DNA of 64,000 nucleotides from Achatina immaculata (Eukaryota > Mollusca > Gastropoda > Stylommatophora > Achatinidae). Shown here piece after piece: positions 11,011-24,914 of the stretch. Position 1 is the stretch's first letter; each line of letters starts with the position of its first letter. The position numbers were made by a program, and so were the translations under genes. The stretch lies in assembly GCA_009760885.1 (NCBI GenBank), contig CM019716.1, forward strand, positions 11,354,438-11,418,437, given 5' to 3'. The notes under the pieces were generated by a model, which saw nothing but the letters and a program-made list of their open reading frames with translations, was not told where the DNA came from and did no database searches.

Positions 11011-11808
11011 TGTGGCTTATCCTGCAAACTTCAATAAGAACATGCATTCATTCCACTAAAATAAATGCTATGTACAGCAGTTAAATGAATACGGTTGAGA
11101 AAAACTTAAACTGATTACACACTAACTTCAGGAAAAATAAGAACAAATTATTTCAGGCGACAAGAAAAAAAAACTAGCTACGAATAATAAGTGTTTTTTG
11201 TTTATATAAACACATTTTAGCCCTGAAGTGGTCACGTTTTTTGTAGCATACCATACAGTAGGTACTCTCACAGGCGAGAAGTTCAGAGTATGGTAGGTAG
11301 GTAAGTAGGTAGGAAGTTACACAGGTTATAAAGCAAATGAACATATGAACCGGTATTTTAAATATCAGTTATTGATTTAAATTACCAAAATAAATATTTA
11401 AGGACCAAATAGGCCAGAGCATTAAGACAAACCATAAAATATAAAAAAAAATGTTAATGTGCATAAACAATTAAAATCTAGACTAGTGTTTGGAGTGGGA
11501 AGAAAATATATGAAACAATTCAAATGCAGGACCTGAATTAAAGGAAAAAAAGCTTACAAACTGCAGTGACACAGACTGAGAGATGTAGCTTGATAGTTCT
11601 TGTCTGGAGTAACTTTTTCTCTGTAATCTCACTCCTTTATCTACATGGCTTACCTGGTGTCTTGTTATAATCCCCTCCATGTTCAATTCTTAATCTGCAG
11701 GTCAACTACTAGAAAGTATTTGTTTTTATAAATCACACAAGCCTGACTTTGATAAAACAGCACACATCTGTCTTAGCCGAATCTTTGTCTATTGAAAACA
11801 GAAAATGG
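11011..11808. other. Non-coding, no gene seen
   Basis: AT-rich spacer with a ggta-type microsatellite at about 11,291-11,315. No coding frame stands out. Confidence 0.55.
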
Positions 11809-13271
11809 CAACACACAAGCCTAACTTTGCTGGACAACACACAAGCCTAACTTTGCTGGACAACACACAAGCCTAACTTTGCTGGACAACACACAAGCCT
11901 AACTTTGCTGGACAACACACAAGCCTAACTTTCCTGGACAACACACAAGCCTAACTCTGCTGGACAACACACAAGCCTAACTTTCCTGGACAACACACAA
12001 GCCTAACTTTGCTGGACAACACACAAGCCTAACTCTGCTGGACAACACACAAGCCTAACTCTGCTGGACAACACACAAGCCTAACTTTCCTGGACAACAC
12101 ACAAGCCTAACTTTCCTGGACAACACACAAGCCTAACTTTGCTGGACAACACACAAGCCTAACTCTGCTGGACAACACACAAGCCTAACTTTGCTGGACA
12201 ACACACAAGCCAAACTTTCCTGGACAACACACAAGCCTAACTCTGCTGGACAACACACAAGCCTAACTTTCCTGGACAACACACAAGCCTAACTTTCCTG
12301 GACAACACACAAGCCTAATATTCCTGGACAATACACAAGTCTAACTCTGCTGGACAACACACAAGCCTAACTTTTCTGGACAACACACAAGCCTAACCTT
12401 CCTGGACACACACAAGCCTAACTTTGCTGGACAACACACAAGCCTAACTTTGCTGGACAACACACAAGCCTAACTTTGCTGGACAACACACAAGCCTAAC
12501 TTTGCTGGACAACACACAAGCCTAACTTTCCTGGACAACACACAAGCCTAACTCTGCTGGACAACACACAAGCCTAACTTTCCTGGACAACACACAAGCC
12601 TAACTTTGCTGGACAACACACAAGCCTAACTCTGCTGGACAACACACAAGCCTAACTTTGCTGGACAACACACAAGCCTAACTTTCCTGGACAACACACA
12701 AGCCTAACTTCCTGGACAACACACAAGCCTAACTTTGCTGGACAACACACAAGCCTAACTCTGCTGGACAACACACAAGCCTAACTTTGCTGGACAACAC
12801 ACAAGCCAAACTTTCCTGGACAACACACAAGCCTAACTCTGCTGGACAACACACAAGCCTAACTTTCCTGGACAACACACAAGCCTAACTTTCCTGGACA
12901 ACACACAAGCCTAATATTCCTGGACAATACACAAGTCTAACTCTGCTGGACAACACACAAGCCTAACTTTTCTGGACAACACACAAGCCTAACCTTCCTG
13001 GACAACACACAAGCCTAACATTCCTGGACAATACACAAGCCTAACTCTGCTGGACAACACACAAGCCTAACTTTGCTGGACAACACACAAGCCTAACTTT
13101 CCTGGACAACACATAAGCCTAACTTTGCTGGACAACACACAAGCCTAACTCTGCTGGACAACACACAAGCCTAACTTTCCTGGACAACACACAAGCCTAA
13201 CTTTGCTGGACAACACACAAGCCTAACTTTCCTGGACAACACATAAGCCTAACTTTCCTGGACAACACACA
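11809..13271. repeat. 26-bp satellite array with higher-order structure
   Basis: About 56 copies of a 26-bp unit around acacacaagcctaacttt. Units differ in one small window (tttgctgg, tttcctgg, ctctgctgg and rare forms). A characteristic run of variants (ccaaactttcc, tattcctggacaatac, acaagtctaac, ttttctgg, ccttcctgg) occurs at about 12,205-12,410 and again about 596 bp later, so a block of about 23 units was duplicated. Confidence 0.96.
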
Positions 13272-16200
13272 GGGTAATAGAACCTGGGACTTTTATTAGG
13301 AGATGGGGACTCACCTCATTTTTTTTCCTTGGGGGGGGGGGGGTCGGGGGGGGGGTAGGGTAAACTGTCCAAAGTGACAAAACACAACAGGACATCTTTT
13401 AACAACAGCTAAGGCTTTTGTTGTTGTTGTTTTTTTTTTTTTGAAGCTGAAGAAGTTTTGTGAAAGAAAAGTCCTGTGCTGAAGTTTGTGAGGATGGTAA
13501 AAAGACCACAAACAGTCCTGTAAACATCACTCTACATAACATACACGCACACACACATACATTATCTAATACCTTCATGACATGTTGTGTTTCATTTACA
13601 CAAATTTTACATTCACTATACTGTTTGAAATATACAGAATATACATTTGTTATTCTGTATAATTTACACAGAATTATATTTGCTCTATTCACACTTCCAA
13701 CAAATGGAAAGTATTAAATGAGACTTCTTTGTGGTGTGTAACTAAGAATATATCCCAAAATGTGACCTGTCAGTCTCTCACATTTTGCATACTCTTGGTG
13801 TGATAGAAAAACTGAACACAAAACTTCAAGCAGAAGCCATCTTACTAAGCTAATATCATCATGTGCTTCATAGTTAGTAATAGTTTCATGAAAACAGTTG
13901 TAACAAACAAATATTTAACTATCATCTTCATATGTAATATACTTCATTGTTTTTAAACTCCAGACTAAAGTAAACTTCTAACTGAAGAGTTCTAACATGA
14001 TATCAAATGGAAAGGCCATAACTGCTATTTAAGATTCAATAAAAGAACAATTCATTCTGTTGTAATATTTTCCATTTCCAAAATTTGAGCATGAAAAAAA
14101 TGCTGCACACTGCTACATAAGCAACCACAGTGCCACAGAGGCCACTGAACCACAAATATTAAGAAGTGCCTATTTATAGAACATACAGGAAGGTGTATTT
14201 GTGAATCAAATGTGTGTGACTCTTATGTTAACACAAGATGAACCAAAACACAATTTTTAAGTTAACACAAGATAAAATGAAGCACAGTTTTTAAGTTAAC
14301 ACAAGATGAAACAAAATAGTAAACATTTCTGTTAGCTAGCCCTACTGGCTGTTGTCTGTTTCAAATATTATTCCTCTTCCTTGTCCTCAACAAACAAAAC
14401 AAAACAGTTAACAAAATACTAAAAAAATCTGATAAAAAAATTACATGTTGACAAATAGATAAATAAAATTATATGGAAACTTGTCACTGAAGTGAAATAT
14501 CATTTTAGAACATATTTAGAAACATACAGAACTATAATCTATTGAATTTTTTAAAATTTCATTTGAAAGTCCTTTCGCTACACAAAATGTTTCAATCTTA
14601 AACCTTAGCCTATAGATTATTTTACAGTGCAATTTAAAACATAAACAAATCAAGACAGAAAATGCTTATGCAGAAAAAACTTTTAAATAGATAAATTTCT
14701 TCTCAACAAAAGACCGTTGATAGAAATCATAACTACTGAAAAATTAATTTTAAGCACGTTCTGTATAAATCATAAGTTTAAAAATATGACTTTACTGAAA
14801 AGAAAAGAAACAAATGATGGAAACCACTCATTAAAAACACAGTAATTAAAAAATAAAAAAGTTGTCTGTTAACAATGTCTAAAGAAAAAAAAAACTTTAT
14901 GTGAAGGAAGTGACAAAATGAGCATATTTTGGAAAGAACACTTTCTAAAAGAAACATTATTTACAGTAGAAACTATGTTAGTCCAATATGGTCTCTTGAG
15001 AACATCTTATTCAAACAACTTTCCTTAAAATAAGATTGTCAGTTCCATTCCCTGCATCCATACACATATTTGCAGTCCAGTTTGTTTAGTGAAAAATAAG
15101 ACAATTTGGTAACAAACAAATGTCTGAGCCTTTCATCAAAGAATTTATTAAAGTTTGAAAAAAAAAAACTATCAAAAGAAAAGGTTAGCACTCTTTTGAG
15201 TTCATATTTAAAAAAAACTATTCAAAACCAATTTATAGTGCTATCTATTTTTTACTGTGCTATCTAAAACAAATTTTACTGTGCTATCTAAAACAGCCCA
15301 ATATCATAAAAGATCTTACTTGATATTTATGTGCAGAAAGCAACTTTACATGAACTAAGAATATATCCCAAAATTCAGGCCTTAATAATCAGTTTTTTTT
15401 CAAACATAATAGCAAATATTTTCAAACTTTGTTCAGAGTTCATTGTGTAATAAGCAATATTTCATATTTTACTCAGAATTCATGACATTCATTCACAATT
15501 TATAACTGCCACTAAATTTCAGCAATATAAATTACCTGACCCACTGACCCGGGACCTTTAAGCCCCAACATACGCGTCTTAGCTTCAGATTTCACCACAA
15601 CATATGGGTCATAACTTCAGATTTCAGTATTTCACACTGAAGTTACTGAACCAATATTTATTATCATATCAACAAAGGGACAAACATATACATGTGTTTA
15701 TTATCATATCAATGAAGGGACAACATATACATTATAGTGTGAAGCTGTGCTCATGACACAACGAAAGTAATTGCACATATTGGGTCCAATATTTACAATA
15801 AGCTACACATGAAGTGATAGAACATGATAAGAAGGTGAACTAATGATAGAATAATGAGCCTAATGCTAACAGGGGTGTCAGGGTACAAATTAAAGGAACT
15901 CTGATGAAAGTTATAAGGCAGTCCTTATCCTGAAACCCCTGCCTCTATACATGGTTCAGAAGCCCATAAGAACATGACAGAAAGAAGCAATTGTGAAAGA
16001 TCTGAGAAAGCACAATGTGGCTGCTTGTGTATTCAAACAAAATTTGTCATCCTAGACTGTTTATTGTTGATCTAGAACAGAAAATGATGGACTAACAGAG
16101 ACCAAATCGACACATACGAACCCAGTCATGTAGCACATATATTTATTGCTGAAAGATATTTGTCTTGATGCTTTCTCATATTTCATGGTGTGAGCTGCTG

Positions 16201-16487
16201 TCTTGGTCTTGATGTCTTGAGTACGTGATATAAAATAAATACAGAAGTAGAAGAAAAAGAAGAAGAAATGATCCAGTGCAGACAGAAAAGCACAATATAA
16301 TGATTGCACAGACTGGCTGCACCATCCCTCAGGCAGTCTGGCGGTACCATCAAACAGAATATAACATAACGTCAAATATCAGAATTTTCTTTAAAATCTC
16401 AACAAAAGGAGAACACAAATTTCATTATAATACAGCACTTTTGTCAGTTATACCTGACCTTGCACATAACATCAACAATACATTGCA
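13272..16487. other. Long AT-rich non-coding stretch
   Basis: No coding segment is seen. It holds a G-run near 13,331-13,361, a gtt/T-run near 13,419-13,442, and about three diverged copies of a unit with gttaacacaagatgaa at 14,228-14,320. It lies downstream of the minus-strand P450 stop, but I see no evidence that the transcript extends this far. Confidence 0.55.
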
Positions 16488-16640
16488 CTCAGTTGAAAGT
16501 CATGTCACAGACCATTGCACGCAGGTCAAAGTCATGTCATAGACCATTGCACTCAGGTCAAGGTTATGTCATAGAGCATTGCACTCAGGTCAAAGTCACA
16601 TCACAGACCATTGCACTCAGGTCAAAGTCACGTCACAGAC
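16488..16640. repeat. 32-bp minisatellite
   Basis: Nearly five copies of a 32-bp unit with cattgcactcaggtcaaagt. Confidence 0.92.
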
Positions 16641-17182
16641 TATATACAAGACCAATGTTTGTAGGAGGTTCATGAATAGATGAGATAATTAGAAATGAGA
16701 AGGGACTATACAGGACACATGGGCCATGTTTCTTCAAATGGCTTTTGGCTCCCTAAGTTATACAAAACAATATTTCAGACAAATCATATTATAAAGTAAA
16801 ACATGGTTATATTCAAACACATCTTTTATCATTTATACCTCCCCAGAAGTAACTCAAGAGTCAATGAATTCTTCAAACATTGAAGAGTTCCAGTGAGGAG
16901 CTAAAAGTAACCAATCAGAAAATGTAAGTTCATGTGACAAAACCAGAGATTCTTAAAATGTTGTCGCAAAACTCACAGAGGAATCTGAGGTACAGTATAT
17001 GGGTCCATTAATTGATAAAACTAAATACAATTCAGAGATACTTCTTGCTTGGCTGCAAAAACCTTACTTGATATCAAAAACAAGAAATTAGTCATTGCCA
17101 CAGCAGCATCATCTTTTATCATCAGTGAAGAGAAGAATGCTATAGGAAAAAGGGTAAAAAATGTGGGATATCTTCATAAACT

Positions 17183-17183
17183 G

Positions 17184-17222
<39 letters not shown>
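17183..17222. repeat. (CT)n microsatellite
   Basis: About 20 uninterrupted CT dinucleotides, about 270 bp downstream of the P450 stop codon on the minus strand. Confidence 0.95.
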
Positions 17223-17224
<2 letters not shown>

Positions 17225-17325
17225 GGCTGTTACATTCCAACATAGTACAAATCAATGAGCATTTTAGATACAGGAGATTGGTGTGATAGATATAACAATT
17301 TGTTAACTTAGTTTTCATATCTACA

Positions 17326-17331
17326 TTTAAT
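17326..17331 (-). promoter_or_regulatory. Candidate poly(A) signal of the P450 gene
   Basis: tttaat on the plus strand reads ATTAAA on the minus strand, about 165 bp past the stop at 17,496. ATTAAA is a common variant signal. With AT-rich surroundings this could be chance. Confidence 0.25.
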
Positions 17332-17495
17332 CATGGGTCATTTTTGTACATGAAACTAAAGTCTGTGATTCCAGCACTCGGCCTGCAGGGATTCGTACAA
17401 CTCTCATGTATAAATATATTACACTTTTAACTTTGTGCTCTGTCAAGTTATGAATGATCGGACTGATATATTAGTCACAAGAAGTCAGGACCGGC

Positions 17496-17606
17496 CTATC
17501 TGTCCACAAACATAACAGGCAGTTCTGGTCCAGGTGTCAGCTGGGTTCTGACGAATGGTTTGATGTCAAACTTGTCACTCTTCTTTAGCCAGTATCTTTG
17601 AAGAAT
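17496..17606 (-). CDS. P450 exon H (C-terminus and stop)
   Basis: 111 bp, with acceptor tttcag. It encodes [14 protein letters not shown], then [13 protein letters not shown] and stop TAG at 17,498-17,496. The terminal sequence fits the last beta strands of P450s. Confidence 0.92.
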   Translation of the reverse strand: MLQRYWLKKSDKFDIKPFVRTQLTPGPELPVMFVDR

Positions 17607-20600
17607 CTGAAAAAAAGGAAGAAGAAAAGAAAGATTTGAATTTTTGTCAGAGAGAATGCAACACAACAGAGGCTAGTTACAGAATAATTCATGCACAAGT
17701 TTACATCTTTCGAAGTTGTTGTCCAATCTCATTTACTGAATTTACTATTTGTTAACTGAATGAAGGACAGCAAAGAAAAGAACTATTTCAAATGTAATTA
17801 TACATGAAGTTCATGTTCTTTATTTATACACGAGGTTCATCTTCTTTAATTATACACGAGGTTCATCTTCTTTATTTATACACGAGGTTCATCTTCTTTA
17901 ATTATACATGAAGTTCATCTTCTTTATTTATACATGAGGTTCATCTTCTTTAATTATACATGAGGTTCATCTTCTTTATTTATACATGAGGTTCATCTTC
18001 TTTAATTATACATGAAGTTCATCTTCTTTATTTATACACGAGGTTCATCTTCTTTAATTATACATAAGGTTTATTTTCTTTAATTATACACAAGGTTCAT
18101 CTTCTTTAATTATACATGAAGTTCATCTTCTTTAATTATACATGAGGTTCATCTTCTTTAATTATACATGAGGTTCAAGAAATTATGTTTATCATGTAAT
18201 GTTGACTGCTCCATTTATCAATAAACTGTTAATTCTTGGCAAAAAATGTGATGGTGAAGAGCTTAGAACAAAAGTTCTACATGAAATGGTGTATGGGCTT
18301 GAACAAAACAATGAGAACAAAAGTTCTACATGAAATATGTCTGAAAGTGAAAGCAAAAAAAAAAAAAAAACTGCTTGGAAAATGAAAATAGACTGACCTG
18401 TATCGTTGCCAGGTATATTTGTGTTTCAGCAATTCTTCGACCTGCAGAAGTTTGTAAAAATGTCACCAATTCTGTCGTAATCATACAAACAAAATATACA
18501 AAACTATACTTTATAAGCCACTAAAAACTTATCCAGTCAGATGAAAAAATATTTCTATCAACAAAGGAAGAAAAATACAGAACAGTCAAGAAAAAAACTG
18601 AGATGGCTTTCATGCAGCACATCAACCAGTCTCTGTCCAACAAGTCTTTCAATCAAACCACCACCATCACTAAGTCAACCATTAAGCTAAACTCCACCAT
18701 CACTAAGTCAACCACTAAGCTAAACTGTACCAACACCTGGTCAACCATTAAGCTAAACTGTACCAACACCTGGTCAACCATTAAGCTAAACTCCACCAAC
18801 ACCTGGTCAACCATTAAGCTAAACTCCACCAACACCTGGTCAACCATTAAGCTAAACTCCATCAACACCTGGTCAACCATTAAGCTAAACTCCACCAACA
18901 CCCGGTCAGCCATTAAGCTAAACTCCAGCAACACCTGGTCAACCATTAAGCTAAACTCCACCAACACCCGGTCAACCATTAAGCTAATCTCCACCAACAC
19001 CTGGTCAACCATTAAGCTAACATCCCCCAATTGGTCAACTATTAAACTAACCGCCATCTGCTACCTACCAACACAGCTTCTAGTGCCAAATCCAAATGGA
19101 ATTAATGAGAAAGGGTGAATGTTGACCTCCTCTTCACCTCGTAGCCATCTTTCCGGCATGAACTGGTCGGGGTCGGCAAATATGCTCTCATCACGTGACA
19201 TCACATACATGTTTAACATCAGAATGGTCTGGGAACATACGATCACCAGCATTAGTTATACATATATATATATGTATGTGTGTATGGATGTACATATGTG
19301 TTTGTGTGGGCAAGTACTAACAATAACGCCCTAATATACACAACGCTGCATGTAAGAATCAATCAAAGTTTGCAGGCTTTTGTCTTGTCTTGGTTTACCC
19401 TTAAATTGTGGGCTGATGTTCCCGCCAGTTGGTGTCGTGAAGACGTTGAGGAACAGCATGGTGTTGGATTGGGAGTGGGCTCTGGTGTCTTTTTTTTTAT
19501 CAGTCCCTGGGTGGAACTAAACAACTATAGGGCGTGCAGTACTTCTTCAACAGACTCCACCACCATGGGGATTACAGTGATCCCTGTCCCATTATCTGTT
19601 ACTGGGGGTTCCATGGAGATGTGGGACAAGGTCTTGGTCAGCTAACGGTCACAACCCTGAAACTAGCAAGTCAGTTATGGGTTACAATCCTGAAACTAGC
19701 AAGTCAGTTATGGGTTACAATCCTGAAACTAGCAAGTCAGTTATGGGTCACAACCCTGAAACTAGCAAGTCAGTTATGGTTTACAGCCCTGAAGCTAGCA
19801 AGACATCTATGGGTTACAGCCTTGAAGCTAGCAAGTCAGTTATGAGTTACAATCCTGAATCTAGCAAGTCAGCTATGTGTTACAATCCTGAAACTAGCAA
19901 GTCAGCTATGAGTTACAATCCTGAATCTAGCAAGTCAGCTATGAGTTACAATCCTGAATCTAGCAAGTCAGCTATGAGTTACAATCCTGAATCTAGCAAG
20001 TCAGCTATGGGTTGCAACCCTGAAGCTAGCAAGTCAGATATGGGTTACAACCCTGAAGCTAGCAAGTCAGTTATGGGTCACAGCCCTGAAGCTAGCAAGT
20101 CAATTATGGGTCGCTGATTGCAAAATCATATGAACAATACATGTGTCTACATCACATGTAGTGAGTATTTACAGACACATATTGTGAGTATTTACATAGA
20201 CACATATAGTGAGTATTTACATAGACACATATAGTGAGTATTTACATACACACATATAGTGAGTATTTACATTGACACATATAGTGAGTATTTACATAGA
20301 CACATATAGTGAGTATTTACATAGACAAGGTCTCTAGAGGAATTATGTTCAGGGCTGTGAAACTACCCCCCCTCCCCCCAACCCACGGCTACCCTACTGA
20401 TTACCATTCTGTTTCCATCCACCAAGGGACCCCTTTAAGTAGAAGAATTCATCCAGGTCCCTGAGGTATCCACAAGCTTAACCCCCACCTTCCCCCCCCT
20501 CACACTTGGCCATTTATATATCTGCACCACACACAGAGAACAGTGAGTAATTGCTAGAAAGACTGCTGACATAAATGACAAAAGACTGATGACATAAATG

Positions 20601-23600
20601 ACAAAAGACTGCTGACATAAATGACAAAATACTAACATCTTTGGGTATATGATAACCGCCCACTGTCATGTCCTCTGTCGTCGTCCTGGCGTTCATGGGA
20701 ATTGGAGGGAACAGCCTCAACGTCTCTTTAACGCAGGCTTTCAGAAAGGGCATCTTCTGTAGGTCTGAACTGGAGGCTTGTCGTTTTCCCAGTATGTGGT
20801 CTACTTCTGCGACCAGCCGCGTCTGAACTGCCTCGTGTTTGGAGAGGAGGTAGAAGAGGAAGGCCAGGGAGTTGGCAGTCTGCATAAAGTTCAGCAAAAT
20901 TAAAGCACATAATGTTAATTACTTAAGGGAGAAAGAGGGAGGGAGACAGAGAGGGAGGGATGGAAAGAGGGAGGGAGACAGAGAGGGAGGGATGGAAAGA
21001 GAGAGGGAGGGAGGGAGACAAAGAGGGAGAGAGAGGAAGGGAGAGAGAGGAAGGGAGAGAGAGAGGAAGGGAGGGAGGGAGAGAGAAGGAGAGAAAAAGA
21101 GGGAGGGAGAGAGAGGGAGGAGAGAGAAAAGGAGAGAGAGAGGGAAATAAAGAGATAGAAATAGAGAAAACGAGAGAGAAACAGAAAGCGAGAGAGAAAC
21201 AGAGAAAGTGAGAGAGAGAGAGAGAAAAAGAGAGAATGAGAGAGAGAGAGAGAGAGAGAGAAAAAAAGGATAGTCTTTGTTTGGTTGACTGCACAAATAT
21301 AAATGACAGAAATTATGAACATACATAAGACACAGGCAACATAAAACAGGCCGACAAAAGAATAGATACAGACAAACTCACAGGCAGACAAAAGAATAGA
21401 TACAGACAAAGTCACAGGCAGACAAAAGAATAGATACAGACAAACTCACAGGCAGACAAAAGAATAGATACAGACAAAGTCACAGGCAGACAAAAGAATA
21501 GATACAGACAAACTCACAGGCAGACAAAAGAATAGATACAGACAAACTCACAGGCAGACAAAAGAATAGATACAGACAAACTCACAGGCAGACAAAAGAA
21601 TAGATACAGACAAAGTCACAGACAGACAAAAGAATAGACACACAGACAAACTCACAGGCAGACAAAAGAATAGACACAGACAAACTCACAGGCAGACAAA
21701 AGAATAGACACAGACAGACTCACAGGCAGACAAAAGAATAAACACAGACAAGCTCACAGGCAGACAAAAGAATAGACACACAGACAAACTCACAGGTAGA
21801 CAGAGAAAAATATAGACATAAGATATATGGAAATATAGACAGATACACTGACAAATGGATAGAAGGATGGATGGAGGCTGCCTACCGTATCAATGCCACC
21901 CATGAAGACCTCTATAATATTGTCCACTATCTCACTGCGAGACAGCTGATGTGTGCCCACTACGTACTTCAGGAAGTCTACGTGCTCGCCCTCTACCGGC
22001 GGACTTCCGGTGTCCAGTTCGTTTGTGACCTCGTCAATTCTCTGATTGATGTGCTCGGCAGCTGGGAAGAAAGACCACAGGATCATCATCATCATCATCA
22101 TCATCAACCCTTTGTATCTATCACTGAGAAAAGTTCTAATCAAGGTTTCCGCCATTTTACCTGCCTCTGTCTATGACTTCTGAATATTTCTGGATTTAAA
22201 AAAAAAAACGTCTGTGGTCATTGTAGTAATATTGTCTCTGTGGTCATTGTGGTAATATTGTCTCTGTGGTCATTGTGGTAATATTGTCTCTGTGGTCATT
22301 GTGGTAATATTGTCTCTGTGGTCATTGTAGTTAAACTGTCTTGGTTGATTGTCATTACACAATGACAACCACAAAGGATGGCTGGCTGATTGTTAGCATT
22401 AGATAATGACAACCACGAAGGATGGTTGGGTAATTGTTAGCATTAGATAATGACAACCACAAAGGATGGTTGGCTGATTGTTGGCATTAGATAATGACAA
22501 CCACGATGGATGGTTGGCTGGTTGTTGGCATTAGATAATGACAACCACAAAGGATGGTTGGGTAATTGTTAGCATTAGATAATGACAACCACAAAGGATG
22601 GTTGGCTGATTGTTGGCATTAGATAATGACAACCACGATGGATGGTTGGCTGATTCTTCTTATGAGTTCCGTGGTTCTAGCCTGAGACATCTATATTTAT
22701 TATCCGGATAAATAGTGCAGTTTTTTTAGGTATTGCTTTGCAGCCCAGACTTTGTCTTCCAGTGTAGCCCGCTGTGACCAAAGCTGGGTTTGGGCTTCTT
22801 GGTAGAGCAGCTAGAGCAGGCGGAGCTACAGGATGTTCTCTGGCGTCTGGATGCATGTTTCGCACGTTCAGTCAGGGACCACAAAGAAACTGGATTTCAC
22901 TTTGTGAAAAAACTGGCCAAGTTCATGAGTTCCACTACATCGCGCTAGATTTGTACGCTCGGATGGCCATAGACTTCCTGTCGCATTAATTATCTTTGCT
23001 CTTGTTTCTGATTGGATGGCCACAGACTTCTTATCACATTTATTATCTTTGCTCTTGTTTCTGATTGGATGGACGCAGTCTTCTTAGCTATACTTCTCCT
23101 CGCCATGTTGATGGAGTTTGAATATGCCAGAGAAAATCTGCGAGATGCAGTTGTCGGCTTTTACTGTTGTAGTTATGGCAGTTTTCGTTCAACCTAACAC
23201 GTTCTGTGATCACTTCGGTTTACAGAATGCACAATAGTTATCTTGTTAACACCAAGAATAAACTATACAAGTTCACACAGACACACACATGACACAAGAG
23301 GGCACAGGACACAGTAGACCATACCAAAGTCGTAAATTTTGTCCCAGGATTGGACGTGGTCTCTCCAGGGGCGTGTCCGGAGAACTTTGTGCAAGCTGGC
23401 GTAGACCATCAGCTGATGTCCGGTGAGGAACATGGTAGCGATGGACTGGATGAATGTGTTGACTTTCTCTGACACTTCTCTCTCTAGACACCCGACTCTT
23501 TTGTTCAACATCACGTACAGGATTGCTGTAGAGAGAAGTTCTGGTAAATTGCAGGTCTACACAAAAACTAAGAAATCTTCGGTCTCTGCTTCTGTTTGAC

Positions 23601-24862
23601 AGGCAAATAAATGCCAACAGAAATACAAGATAGGAAAAAGTGGAAGAAGAGACATTTCCATAAACGGTGTGTGTGTTTGTTGCGTGTGTGTTTGTGTATT
23701 GTGTTTGTGTGTTGTGTGTTGTGTTTATGTGTTGTGAGTGTTGTGTTTGTGTGTGTTGTGTTGTGTGTTTAATGACGTTTTTTTCTCTCTTTCCTAAACT
23801 TCAGATGGTGAAGAAAATAGAAGCAGCAAATACCCTGGACAGAGAGAAAAACTAATAGCCTGGACACAGAGAAAAACTAATACCATTGACACAGAGAAAA
23901 ACTAATAGCCTGGACACAGAGAAAAACTAATAGCCTGGACACAGAGAAAAACTAATAGCCTGGACATAGAGAAAAACTAATAGCCTGGACAGAGAGAAAA
24001 ACTAATAAAGAATCCTCAAGGAAGCAACAGAACAACAAAAACTAGTTAAAATGATAAGAAAACAGACAGCCAACATTTCTTGGACATGTCTTCTAGACAG
24101 AAGGTGAAGAACTTAGTAATAAGTGGAAAATTCAAGAGAAAAAAAATCACGGAGAAGAAAGGCAAAAGAGAAAACAAAGGTAAAGGTATGAAACAGCGTC
24201 ACTGCACGGGTCAAACATTACGTGCTTGGATGCCTAGTCAGCGCATGAGCAAACACTGCCTGGCCAAGTGCCATGAAAAATGAACAACATCTGAACTGTT
24301 CAGAAACACCAAAGATCGTACAAGATGGACAAGCTTGAACGCCAACCGGCACAGCTTGTTCAATAATTCCCTTCGTTGTTTTTTTTTTTTAACTGCTGGT
24401 TTATAATTGCAGGGTCAACCCTTGTAGGTTTGAGAACCGCCGACGGATGTCAACAAGTTCTTGGCAACGGTAACATAACACTAAGAAGATATAATGTCTG
24501 CGCCGACAGAATGTCTTTCATTCACGGTCATAAATTTTCCCACACGGGGAGGTCATTCGGTGGAACCGACGACACCGGAGAATCTGAGAAAGCGTGGAGG
24601 AATTGTCAGTGTATACTTCTGTGTAGAAGTGCCCTCTCTGGCATGGAGTCAAGTGTCTCTCCAGAATCTGTAGTCTCCCACAGAATCGATCAAGTTGAAA
24701 GTCCTAGAGTGACGTTTGACCTGATTTGCCGCTGAGTCAAGCAGTTTCCGGTATGTAAGGCGAGCAGTGGACCATGAAGGAAAGCATGAATGCAGCTAGT
24801 CAGGTGTCTAAAATCCAAAATATGTTGAATGTCACATTTTGTTTTTCCTTTTCTTCGCTACC

Positions 24863-24914
<52 letters not shown>

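Noticed and set aside
11809..13271. CRISPR-like array
   Set aside because: Repeats are directly adjacent with no unique spacers, and the organism is eukaryotic. The same applies to the other arrays.
24376..24735. 119-codon plus-strand frame inside a P450 intron
   Set aside because: No recognisable motif. It begins in a T-run and its apparent acceptor is probably chance.
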